Source: Funneliformis mosseae | Taxonomy: Eukaryota; Glomeromycota; Glomeromycetes; Glomerales; Glomeraceae | Direction of reading: 5' to 3' | Length of the DNA: 32,470 nt | Assembly (NCBI GenBank): GCA_910592005.1 | Contig: CAJVPP010000433.1 | Coordinates: 1 to 32,470 of the forward strand | In this document: piece after piece, positions 1-11,317 of the stretch | How positions within the stretch are numbered: the stretch's first letter is position 1 | Layout: each line of letters opens with the position of its first letter | Program-made: the position numbers and the translations under genes | The notes under the pieces: generated by a model | Seen by the model: the letters and a program-made list of their open reading frames with translations, nothing else | What the model was told of the DNA's origin: nothing | Database searches by the model: none

Positions 1-1100
1 AAATATTTAAAAATAATTAAAAATGATTGTAATTAATAAATAAAATTGCCTATAAATTTGTAGGTAAAACAGTTAAACAAATAATATTATCAATTAAAAA
101 AGCAAAATAATTAAAAAAATATATTTGTTAAAATAAAACCTTTTTATAAATAAAAGAAAAATATTTAAATTATTTGATATAAAAAAAAGATTATGATTTG
201 AACGCTTTGCAGTAAAAAGAAAGGAAACTACCAAAATAATTTTTTATTTTATAAGTTAAATATTATTTTTCTATTAAAATAAATTCAGATTTAATATTAA
301 TTCAAAAAAATTTTTTTTTTGTAATTTCTTTTTCTACTATAAAGCATTCATTATTATATAAAATAATTATCAAATTATATTATATATTTTTAAGAATTAT
401 TTAATATAAAAATAGTATATTTTAGAGATTAATTAAAAATAAAAGTAATTTTTAAAAAAACTTGCAGATAATAAATAAAATTTAATAATATAGTATAATT
501 AATCACTTTAAATAATTAAGTAAATTTTAAGATAATTAACTTTAAATATTTTTACCTTTAGTTTATAAGTTATTTAATAAATATTTAATATAATTTACTT
601 TTTAAATAATTTTTTTAATAAGATTTTAATAAAATATATAAATTTTTATTTACTTAAATTACAATATATTTTCAAGTTTTTATTTTAATTTTAAAATTTA
701 TTATTGCGAATTTGCTTTTTTTTTTTTTTAAAAAAAAAAAAGATTATACTATAATTTAGTAATAATTACATCTTGAATTATAAATTTTATAAAATTGTGC
801 TAAAGTATTAATGTTAGTTTTAATAATTATATTTATTATTTTATGAACTTTTTTTTACATTTATTTATAAGTAAAGATTATATATAAGAATTATAGTAAA
901 CTTAGAATTAAAATTCTAAAAAAAAGAATAATAAATATTTTTTCTATTAATTTTACATTATGTTACCAGTTATATCACCAGTAGCTATGTAGAATTATTG
1001 AATAAAATATACAATAGAAAAATAAACTATAAAAGAAAAAGTTAAGTTATATATTACTGTTTTTTTTTTTTTATTATTAGATATTGCTGATTTTAACTTG
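1..1100. other. extremely AT-rich gene-free block
   Basis: Only A/T-dominated sequence with homopolymer runs and no open frame of note. It contains a T-run directly followed by an A-run near 718-742. I see no gene, RNA or repeat family here. Confidence 0.7.
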
Positions 1101-1228
1101 TAATATTTATTTGGTTTTAAATTTTAGGTAAATGTATATAGAAAAATTACAAAAAGATAAGTGTATAAATAAGTTTTGAAATATTATAAAGTATGTTTGC
1201 GGATATAAAAACTTACATGTGATCAAAT

Positions 1229-1640
1229 ATGGCTTGGCAATTTCACCACGGTTATTGGTCAATAAGATTTTACAAGTGCAGACTCTATTTTGTTGGAAAA
1301 CAACCAGCTTCAACGCTTTTTTGTAATAAGTTTCCTTTCATTAATCATCATTGCCATAGAGACCCTAAGAAGGGAAACAACTTCTACGGTTACGGTGAGC
1401 GTTCACCTTGTGACGTTCATTAGATCCGCAAATTTTTCTGCTGTATCATATGGATTGTAGAGGTGGGTTCTCGAGAAAAGGGGCAACACTCACAAAACAA
1501 CTATGCTGGGTGCGTGTGTTCCACCTGACCTTACAGGCGTTCATCGATCCTCGTCGAGGTCTGTTTTGCAGGTGCGTTTTAATGGAAGATGGTAACAAAT
1601 CATGTATTATTTTTTATAGAATCATCGAAGCAAAAACTTA
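1229..1640. other. GC-richer island with unassigned coding-like pieces
   Basis: Base composition rises sharply compared with the flanks. On the minus strand a short open stretch (about 1400-1485) reads ...NPYDTAEKFADLMNV... and ends at a donor-like AG|GTGAAC. A second piece follows after a possible acceptor and reads VSMAMMINERKL before a stop. A third piece in another frame (about 1215-1313) reads KILLTNNRGEIAKP and ends at GTAAGT. The pieces are in different frames and I do not recognise a family. It may be a decayed gene copy or part of an unrecognised multi-exon gene. Plus-strand frames are also open but equally unassigned. Confidence 0.25.
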
Positions 1641-1641
1641 G

Positions 1642-3230
1642 ATATCAACAACTCTAGAACGAAAATTGAACGTGATTTCTGAACATTGAATATGCAAAGA
1701 AAATCAAAACCTGCAATTGGATCAGGTTAATATTCTACTTGTTTGGCTAATGGTTGTTTTATATTTTAGGTCGCTTAAACCTCAAACTTTACTACTTTTA
1801 CAACTAATACTTATGATATAGCGGTCGAGGTATGATTTAAATTATCAAGTACAACAAACCTTTAACTTCCCAAGTAATCTTTATGATTTTTTTTAACCAA
1901 AGCTTATAAAAAACTTAATTCGGGAGAATGATCTAACAAAAAGTTTATCAACAAACCAAATTAGACTCGAGTAAGTCTGTTAATATAGTAATACCACCAT
2001 ATAGATCATTCACATTAACATTTTGTTATAATTGACAGATCAATTCGAAATTGAATAGGTCTACCGGTTATCCATTGATGTTTTTAATATTTTTTCAGTT
2101 TTCAAAATTCTCTTCCAACCTTTATATGTTCATTAGTTAGGTCGGTAATTCATGATTCAATGGATACAATTTTTGTTGATGTAGGACAGAAAAGTCTATA
2201 TAAAAACGCGAATACTTTTCTGTCCTCCTGAACATTGTTATTTAACCAATCATCGATGGTGCTCAAAAAGTTAATATGTACGTCACTGGATATAAACGTT
2301 TCAGAGGATTTTGTTGAATCGTTTATATAATAACTTTGAAAAATCAAATCATTTATTCATCCATTTAATCAAATGAAATATCAGATAACGATCAGATTCC
2401 ATATTGATAAAGAGTTATTGTAGATTTGGCTAAGCTCAAAATAATGGAATGAATGGCAATTATGTTAGATGGTCTAATGGGAACCAGCACTAGCGTAGAA
2501 AATTATCATATTACTCGACATCGAAAAAAATGATTTGATTGAGAATGAAGATAAAAACGTATGGATATCGATTCCATTACGTTAACGTCCGTATTTTGAG
2601 AGAGTTAGAATTATGAAATAAGAGAGAATACTTTACAGTATTCATTAATCATTAACTTAATATCATAGTTAGGGATTATAATTAAGATATTTTAAGGTAA
2701 AATGTGAAATATTAATTTCCAAAGAAATAAAGAAATGGTATTAAGTAGACATAGTAAATCATTCGTGATTTTATTAGCAAACCTCCCAAATGTCCTCTCT
2801 ATATAAAATTGCAAACGATATAATTGTAAGGGTACGCTAATGCTATTTATTGTATCCAAATTTAGAAATTAACTTAATTGGCAATAATCGAATAAAATTT
2901 TAGCAAGTTATTTGTAACCATCCCATTTTCATGAAACGAATAACACAAAATATAATTTAAAAAGGATCGGGATTATTGTTTATTTACGAACACACATATA
3001 TATAATATATACACAAAATATATATCAAATTGGAACTTTGTTTTCTCCCTTTCAGTCACGAATCGAAGATATTTAAGGCATAAAAATACTAACTTTCAGT
3101 ATAAATTGTGTTTGTATAATCTTAACTATTATTTGATCTTAAAGGGTTTCCTTAATTGAGAAAATTGTATGACTAAATTTTTTCGTTTAAAAGAATTGAA
3201 CATGAAATGTATACAAAAACACGAAAAGGA
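1642..3230. other. intergenic, no supported gene
   Basis: About 1.6 kb of moderately AT-rich sequence. A 65-codon minus-strand open frame at 2150-2347 has no recognisable domain, no partner exon and no clear splice sites, so it is not called as a gene. Confidence 0.5.
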
Positions 3231-3231
3231 G

Positions 3232-3260
3232 GTATCATATGATACGATTTCGTATCATAT
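3232..3260. repeat. overlapping palindromes at the methyltransferase stop codon
   Basis: GTATCATATGATAC at 3232-3245 is a perfect 14-nt palindrome. Overlapping it, 3237-3260 is a perfect inverted repeat with 11-bp arms (ATATGATACGA and its complement) around a 2-nt loop. The second hairpin covers the stop codon at 3255-3257. Confidence 0.75.
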
Positions 3261-4518
3261 TTTCGAAGAAAGTTTTTGTGCATATATTCGATGGGTTTTA
3301 AAATACGTTCGTTTGGACTCGGCTTCTATAACGCTCCTTCTAACGATGTCGTCTAATTCCGTAGGCGAGATGCCCATAATTTCAGATAATTGAACCCTAA
3401 GGGCTAAAGATACCTGAGAAAAGTTATCTATGGCCTAAACGTAAGTGTTTTAAGTTATTAATCTTTATTGATTTAATGAGGTGTTTTTTTTTTTTTTTTT
3501 TTTTTTGCAAATCTGATTAATTACCATTCTACCATGTTCACCCCAGCTACCAAGGGGGCTATATTTTGGATGATGATGTACATTATGTAAACTCCCATTA
3601 TCTTTTAGGATTTCCTCTAATTTATCACCAATCATGCCATCAATATCGCAGGATTCATGAAATTCCATAGCTAATAAATAAATCAAGAAATATAATAAAA
3701 CAAGGAATTGAGTTTTTAAAATATAAACATATATCCTTAAATCGTTAAAGAAATGAGTCAATTTACTAACTGGCATTCGTGATTTGTTTCATAATGGGCC
3801 CTTCGTTTACGTGAAGACCATCGACCTCACAATGTTCAATAAATCCTGACGGTTTAGTGACTCTGACCATCTCCGGAATGACCTTTTGAATCCACTCTTC
3901 TGTACTAAAAGCCATAAGTCCATTTCGACAATGAACATAGTCAAAAGAATTGTCTTTGAAGGGTAGACCTTCAATTATATTACACAGTTGAAAATGGCAA
4001 TTTGCTGAAATTCTCTGAGGGAATATGGGCGAAATATCTATGCCCGTGAAATGCGTTGAAGGGAATTCAACAGCCATCTCTTCGATCCATATTCCTGTCC
4101 CGCACCTTGTAAAATCATCAAACTTAAATTAATTTGTCAAATAAATAAAAAAAAAAAGTAGATTTAGCAAGATGTATGTATATATGGTTTACCCAATGTC
4201 GAGTACTTTAGAATCGTTATTCTTTAGTAAGTCAGCAATAGGTGCGGAATAGTTCCCATGCCATATAAGTCGAAACATTTCATGTTCCAATCGTAAGCGA
4301 TTCATTTCGGCGATATCGTTAGGTAGTGGATACCTACAGTTCGGAAAGTTGTGGTGCCTCCTTTCGTTAACAATATGGAAATGTGTTGAATCGTTATTTG
4401 ACGCTATGTTTGAAGTCGAAAGTTCATTAGTTGATACGGCGGTATCAACAATTTGCGTTTCTTGGTGTATTATTGAATTCTCATCCATTTGCTCGGGATT
4501 TTGCAAATTTCCTTTCAT
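3255..4518 (-). CDS. SAM-dependent methyltransferase (TAM-type, class I)
   Basis: The protein probably transfers a methyl group from S-adenosylmethionine to an unknown substrate. Four exons join in phase: 4518-4193, 4105-3771, 3670-3525 and 3413-3255, giving 321 aa. Intron 1 splits the Gly codon of motif I, which after splicing reads LDIGCGTG (residues 106-113). The acidic strand-2 loop is GIDIS (Asp132), followed by the motif IV region around FDYVHCRNGL and a predicted post-motif segment VTKPSGFIEHCEVDG. The last exon, ending in RIYAQKLSSKI, matches the C-terminal style of this family in Glomeromycotina as I remember it. The start is the first ATG, with a polar, low-complexity N-terminus of about 70 aa. 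Intron 3 carries a 23-nt A-run in the sense strand. The methyltransferase fold is secure; the substrate is not known. Confidence 0.85.
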
Positions 4519-4564
4519 AATATTCTACAAAAAGGATATAACCTTTCTAAGAATCACCAAGAAC

Positions 4565-4568
<4 letters not shown>

Positions 4569-4602
<34 letters not shown>
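4569..4602. repeat. poly(dA:dT) tract, 34 bp
   Basis: An uninterrupted T34 run lies about 50 bp upstream of the methyltransferase ATG, so it is A34 in the sense direction of that gene. Long poly(dA:dT) tracts in fungal promoters are known to exclude nucleosomes, so this could be part of the core promoter. The exact length may be affected by sequencing slippage. Confidence 0.6.
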
Positions 4603-5051
4603 CTTAATGTGAGGGAAGGAGGAGGTAAGGAAAAATGAAAAATTTCGAAAAGCGCGAATTTTTAAAAAAAGATGAGAATTCCTACTTTAAATATTTGTTT
4701 TTTTTTTTTTTCATTATTAATGCGGATTTTTTTTTTTTTTAAATAAATGTTTACTATATTGGGGTTACTAGACAAAATGTATGGATATATGTTTATCATA
4801 TATAAATGATTATTCTATATTCTAATTTCTTTATTATTTTACCCCATGTTTCTAAAAAAAAATTTTTTTTTTTTATTTTAAATTTATTATTTTAAAAATA
4901 AATAAGTAAATAAATAAGTAAATGAAAATGCACAAAGGGTAAAAAGGCAAAAAGGTACGAAGCAAAAAAAAAAAAAAAAATTTCACACATAATTGTTTGT
5001 ATGAGAAATTTTTAAATTCATACAAACGAAAAAAAGTCTAGCATCGTAAAA

Positions 5052-5067
5052 TGGCGCAGTCACGACG
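5052..5067. promoter_or_regulatory. TGGCGCAGTC motif, copy 1
   Basis: TGGCGCAGTCACGACG is a GC-rich 16-mer in an AT-rich spacer about 530 bp upstream of the methyltransferase start. A near copy occurs at 18220-18235 upstream of the Serinc gene. Function unknown. Confidence 0.3.
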
Positions 5068-6584
5068 ACAAAAATTTTTAAAATTAATTTGTAACAGGAT
5101 AACTTTGAAAGTTGAAAGTTTTGGTAAGACATCTTATTGGACGATGAATTTTTTTTAGAATGGTCTACTATGCCTTAGTTCTATAAAGGTTCTGAGCCGT
5201 ACTCGAAGGCTTTTTCCTTGCTTGATTCGGTAACGAATCCCGATGGTTGTTCTAAATTGTTTGTCATACTTTTATCTGCATTAAATTTACCAAATTAAAC
5301 AGAATTTCACGAGCAAATCCTTTGCTTTTTTTCTAAAAAAAAGGTTCGTTCACTAGAAGGAAAAAAAAAAAAAAATTGGGGACGAATCAAATCCCGTAAT
5401 TCATTTTCGGTAAATTACCGGACAAAAGATTTCCTCCATTGAGTAAAAAATTATAAATTTCTATACATCTAATGTATTACAATGCGTTAGGACAATTTTA
5501 CGATAGGGTTTTTTTCCATCGTTGGCACGTTTATTATTTATGGTTGCACCAAAAGCACATCTTCACCATTGATACAGTTAAATAATTTTTTTTTTTTTTA
5601 AAAAAAAAATAATTGCTCCGTGGTAAGGAACCTTATAACCGTGGAAAAGGTATTGTTAAATGCCACAATCGTGTTATCTCCAACCTTTTTTTAAATAAAT
5701 GGTTTTCCTGAGGGTGGGTAAATTTTTTGGTTGTACTAATTTTTAAAGTTGCATAGTTTCATAATTCGGTACCAATTACGTAATCGTTGGTGATACTTTC
5801 CTTGATCATTTATTATTGTTATGTTATTATGTTATTATTATTATTATATTTTTCTTCCAATAGATTTCTAACCCTTTTTTTCCCGAATACCCTTATCGGT
5901 TTCATCTAATAAAATTTTTCAAACAAACAAGCGTATTTTTTATTCATCGCTTAGTAAGATACGATACTTCCGAATGAAGATAGGTGAAAATTTAAATTCT
6001 CTACATTATTATTTATTATTTATTATATGTCAATTAATCAAAAATTAATTAATTATTAATTATTAATTATTAATTAATAGTTAGTTAATTAATTATTATT
6101 TTTATTATTTTTATTGTTATTTAAAAATTCTTGACCAAGTTTGAAACTTTTCAATTTCGGATATTGGAACGTTTCAAAACCATTCATCCCTTTGATCTCT
6201 GACGAAAAAAAAAAATCGCTTTTTACAATTTTAATAGCATTTAAAATTTTTATTCCATTAAAATGAGACCGTTTGTTATTGATCAATTTGGCCCTTTTGT
6301 GTTTTGCTGCGGGTAATCTTTCTAAATTTGAAAAATATTAAAATGTGATGATCAAAAAAAAAAATTAGTGCACAGACTTTTTTTTCATTATCAATTAGGC
6401 TCAAGACGGTTAGGCCACTTCCATTCAGCATTTAAAGTTAGAACCTTATTTTGCGAAAATCAATAAGAAAACGAAAAAAGGATCAAAAAAACTATATAAT
6501 TTATTAGACAATACTCGCGTTTAAATCAATCCTCCAATCATTTATCAACATCATCTTTTTTTTTTAAAAAAAAAAAAAAACTGA

Positions 6585-6962
6585 ATGAATATGAAACTAG
6601 CTCATTGAGACTATCTTATTTTAGTTCTAGGCATCATCATTTTACTTTTATTCCTAGTGGAAGCTAATTTGCAAAAAAAAAAATGGGGTGATAATGAAAA
6701 TTGTTACCCCGAATTGTTACCCCGCTGCCATATCAGATCATGCATTCATACTAATTGGTTTTTTATTGGCAATCTTTTTTTTTTTTTTCTTACATGCACC
6801 ACACCAAATACAGTCAGTATAACTATACTAAAACATGAATGGATAATTTTTCGGAAATCGACGGGAGGAATATTTAAAAAATTCGTACCCGTTAACAAGT
6901 CCGAAGAGTCGAATCAAGATCGGTGGATAAATTATTGTTTATCTGTATGTAAAAGCATATGA
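6585..6962 (+). pseudogene. possible secreted peptide gene with an in-frame stop
   Basis: An ATG at 6585 opens a frame reading MNMKLAH, then a TGA at 6606-6608. The same frame then continues with a strongly hydrophobic stretch (LILVLGIIILLLFLVEA) and a Cys-containing segment (CYPELLPRCHIRSC) and stays open to 6962. A positively charged start, a hydrophobic core and a following Cys-rich part look like a signal peptide on a small secreted protein, interrupted by one nonsense codon. A T-run at 6777-6789 may mark an intron or further decay. The hydrophobic stretch could also be chance translation of AT-rich DNA, and no homologue is recognised. Confidence 0.25.
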
Positions 6963-7095
6963 TGTTACCAGAGAAAAAATTTCGCTAAATAGTATTTATT
7001 TTAGTTACATATATGTTTTGTTATTAAATGCATCATTATTTACTTTATAAGTTTATATTAAATTCCGTAGCATCTACATGTTGCATATCTAATCG

Positions 7096-10000
7096 TTAAA
7101 ATGTTACAACTGGTTTAGGTGTAGGACCTAAATTCATTTGATTTTTCCATGATATGACATTATCAATCATTTCATTTCCTTCCTTTAATTTTAATTCTAA
7201 TTCTTCCAACTTTCTTTCTTTATCCTCCTTTACCTCTTCTTCCACGATACTTGTGTCACAATTTAGATAGGTGTTACTGAGCTTTTTCGCCAATTCCTCG
7301 ATTTCATTTTCATCGGCTTTGGTTTGATCGATCAGCACATTTTTTAATAAAATTTCTAGATCGGGTCCATCCAATTCCGATGTTGTTTGAGAATTAACAA
7401 AAGATTGTAAATCTTGTATTGTTATTGTAATGAGACCATGTGAGGATAAACATTTATGAAGATGATTGACATCAATCGGTCTTTTAAGCGACTTTGACGA
7501 TGTTTTTTGTGATCTTAAATGTACCGAAAGCTTTTTGTAAGATTGTGAAGTTGGATTAATGTATTTATCGTAAAATTCTAAGAGATCTTGTTTCGTAATT
7601 TTACGTAATTCTTCTGCGTCCGTATCAGCTGAAAATTTATTTTATTTTATTTTTTTTTGAAAGAAAAAATTTTAAAATAAAGTTTGTTTAAAAAAGAAAA
7701 AATAATATTAATATTAAAAATCAATTATCTCACCTTGTTCGAAATCATAATTTCCGGAAAGAATTTGAGGCCAATATCTGTTAGATTCTTGAAATAACTT
7801 TTTGGGTTTCTCCAATTTCTTTGAAATCAATGCTTGAACCTGATGTTGATATTCTTGTTCGGGCATCTCTTCGATGTCTCTCTAAAAAATGAAAATGTGT
7901 TTAAATGTAAGATAACAATAAAAAAATTAATTTTTTAACCATATTTAATAATAATTATAAATAATAATAAAGTCATACCCGCAATTTCATCAAGAAGGAT
8001 TCAATTCTATTTTCTAAATGAATCGTATCCTTTACGCTTTGTACTATCACCCTAAATCCCAAAGATCTCGCTCGTTTTCTTAATCCGCTCGAGACGATAT
8101 ATCCTAAAGTTTTTAAAGGAATAAAATAAATAAAATTATTAAAAAAAAAAAAAAAATTTCATCAAGGGAAAAGAAAACTAGTAATACTTTACTTACCCAG
8201 TTGTTCCTTTGTTCTTAATTGATCAAAACACGGTTCATAAGCAATTTTAGATAATAAACTTAATTTAGATCTTAATTCTTTATCCAATAAATCACCAACT
8301 TGAATATAATATTCAATGGCGGAATTAACTTCATTTGAATCAAAAACATCTCGTTGATGAATATAACTTTTTCCCGATGGAATCAAAACAGATCTTTGGC
8401 CAACTATTTGTGACGGTTGGAGAGCTTTTGGTTGAAGGATTTCCTCAACTTTATGAAGCATTAAAATCGCATCATCTTCAAAAATATTCCCATGGATTAA
8501 TGATTCAATATGTAATTGGCTCAATAATTCGGGATAAAATACTACTATATCTTCACATTTGATTTCCTGTAATGCATCTAATTTTTCTTGGTTTGTCCAC
8601 AATTTTTCTTGCGTCACATATGATAGGTAATACATCGCATGATAATGTGGTGAATCGAATAGAGCATTTTTATAGTACCTCTGAAGTTGCTCTTTGATTA
8701 ATAAGAACCTTTGGGGATCAACTTCAAAATGTTTCATTTTAATCACGATTTTCTCCAACAAAACCTGTAATTTGTCATTATAACCATCAACCGATAATAA
8801 CAGTCCTTCTTGTTCAGTATCAAGGCTATAACTTAAGCCTGCAATTTCAGCGTTATACGAATATTCGTTTAGAGCATCTTTCAGTAATTCTATAAATAGC
8901 TGAGTTTTAACACAGTTCAAGGGTGTAATGTATGCAATTGGGCTACAATGAAGAGATTCGGATTTAATCCTTATTGTTTTTTCTTTTTCTTAAAAAAAGA
9001 GTCAAAAGAATTTACAAAAGATGCATACCTTCTTAACTTTATATTTACACTTGCCTTTGGAACCCAAAATGTATCGTCTTTTTTATGCCATAATCTACAA
9101 ATTTGGGTATTTCTGATTAAATTTGGACTCTTGGAAGGCTTAGAATATTTAATATGGGTTTGGACTTAATAGAATTATAAGGATCATATGAAGTAAAAAG
9201 GCAAGTTCAAGTTTATTACCGTCGCAACTTCGATCTTGTGAGTTTGAAAATTCGTTGGAATAAACTCATTGGGTGGAGGTAGTTTCAAATCATCATGTGG
9301 TTTAATATTCTTCAAATCCTATATGTTATCAATGATTATTTTGAATTTAAATCCAACAATCGACCAAAAAAGACCAAATTTATGGCGTACCTGTATAAGC
9401 TTATCGCTTAAAGGTTCCACTTTGTATTCGGTTCCATACCATTTTTCTCTTTGATCTAATCCGGTAAAAGACTGACTAATTAATGCAAGAATAAATTTAT
9501 CAGGACGAAGCGATTCAAGTGATTCATTAATCAATTGTGGATTATATTCTCTTAATAGAGAAGCTCCACTCAGAACCCATTCTCTTGGGAATGGTCTATG
9601 CATAAGATTGGATAGATTTGAAGCATATCTTGATGGAGAGGATTTTTCCTCAAATTTAAACGATATTTCAGAGAGTTCTTCAACCTACAATATTACATCA
9701 AGGCGCGTTTAACATTAATGAAGTTTTATAAATATGTGAAATTAAGACGGAAATTCAAAATTACTTCACGAAAAACACTCTCTTGTGCGCCATCACGTCT
9801 CAACATTTCAATATATTGAAACACATGTACGACGACATCTTCATAATTAGCTATATGAAAATAAATAGATTAATTATAAGAAAGGGACATATCATATCCT
9901 AAAGCCATCGTATTTCTCAATTTACCTAATCCCGTTTCAGTAAGATCAATATAAATTTTGTAAAGTCCAAACCCGCTGACTTGTTTTGTTCCAGCACCTA

Positions 10001-11317
10001 AGCCATTTGCCCAACCTTTCTTTTTCAATAAGGATAATATTGACCCAACTCCTTCATGTCCAATCAAATGCGATAAATATTTTCCGGGCTACTTAAAAGA
10101 AAACTTAGTACTTTTTTTTTTTTTTTTTGTAAACGGAAACTTTTATTGTGAAACAATTACCTGAGTACGAAACAACATTCTTTGATCAGGAAAAGGCAAA
10201 GTCAAATTTAAGTTGTGAACATCTTTCACAGGTTTAATAAAAGCTTGTCTCTAAAATAATCAAGTATATTTATAAATTTTCAATAAAGAATACATATATA
10301 TAACGTCACAAAAAAAAAAATCTTGTGCATACCAACAATTCATTTTCGGTTAAAGGATTATCTTCGAAAGTAGGTACTGAGATATTTTTATTTTTGACAG
10401 CAGAAAATTTTTCAACAACCCATTGAGAGAGTTGATCTAAAGATTCTTTACCAAGTACAGCCAACTTCATAATATTGGCAGAATAATATTTATCATGAAA
10501 TTTTAATAGCTCATCTCTTATGTTTAATCCTTGCTTAATTGGATTATCTCTAAGAGTTTCTAAATTTCCTGTACCAAATTTTGAAAAAGGATGTTTTGGA
10601 TTCATTAACAATTTTTCCATTTGAATCATTCTCCAAATATCCGATTGTAAATTCTTATTGTTCTCTAAAAAGTATAGTAAAAGGCAATTAGGAAAATAAC
10701 GCAAACGAAAAAAAAAGTATATAAAATATATTAAATACCGGAATCAACCGCCAATAGTTCTCTTTCGGTACAGCTTGGATTAAATAATGGTGCAATGAAG
10801 AATTGGGAGAATTGATCTAAAGTAACATCCAAAAATTCAGATCTAACTTCAAAGTAATAATTAGTGTGATCAGGTCCTGTAGAAGCATTTGAATGACCAC
10901 CATGGGTTGATAGATCTTCACTATATGTATTCTCTCTTGGATACTTTTCGGTTCCCATAAATAATAAATGTTCACAAAAGTGAGCAAGTCCTTGTAAATT
11001 TTCCTATAATAATTTTTTTTTTTAAAAAAGAAATTTCGACTAATTCCATCATTATGCATATAGATATATTATATTGATGTTTGAAAATTTCTTACCGGAT
11101 CACATAAACTGCCAACGCGAACATCCAAAGCAGCACTTGAATAATCCGTTTTAGCATCATGAATAAGTAAAGCTTCTAATTCATTATTTAATCTAATAAG
11201 TCTATAAGACCTATCATCATTAGAAGATTTTTCAATGGGAACTGATAATACCGCATGACTCTTATCCTGTGAAATGGCAAAATGAGGTGGAAGATTTTTA
11301 AAGGATGACGCGTCCAT
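7096..11317 (-). CDS. STE23: insulysin (insulin-degrading enzyme, M16A zinc metallopeptidase)
   Basis: A zinc endopeptidase of the inverzincin family that cleaves short peptides inside a closed chamber; the yeast relative Ste23 helps mature a-factor. Thirteen exons, all in phase: 11317-11096, 11003-10739, 10664-10333, 10250-10161, 10088-9926, 9850-9765, 9684-9391, 9318-9220, 9138-9029, 8942-8197, 8103-7979, 7881-7734 and 7628-7096. They give 1070 aa, against about 1020 in human IDE. The inverted zinc motif HFCEH is at residues 82-86 and the third ligand, Glu163 in AVDSE, lies 77 residues on, as in human IDE. Other family marks are [32 protein letters not shown] and, in the C-terminal half, [10 protein letters not shown], with Arg797 and Tyr804 spaced as in the human active site. 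There is no C-terminal peroxisomal signal and no obvious signal peptide, so the enzyme is probably cytosolic. The exon 8/9 junction (acceptor at 9139) was chosen because it keeps frame and gives the family-like [11 protein letters not shown]. Confidence 0.95.

Larger units (their letters stand above)
4519..6580. other. intergenic spacer with homopolymers and AT microsatellites
   Basis: Upstream region of the methyltransferase. It contains a T34 run (4569-4602), several T-run/A-run junctions (4851-4875, 5586-5610), TTA microsatellites (5814-5850) and TTA/TTAA-type low-complexity sequence (6004-6120). A 65-codon minus frame at 6089-6286 lies partly in this low-complexity sequence and is not supported as a gene. 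Confidence 0.6.

Noticed and set aside
1107..1313. Minus-strand NRGEIA stretch resembling the N-terminus of a biotin carboxylase.
   Set aside because: Only six residues match; the following residues (KPYLIT) do not fit the family's conserved continuation and no other part of such an enzyme is nearby.
8335..8562. Plus-strand ORF inside the insulysin gene.
   Set aside because: It is the antisense shadow of a well-supported exon.
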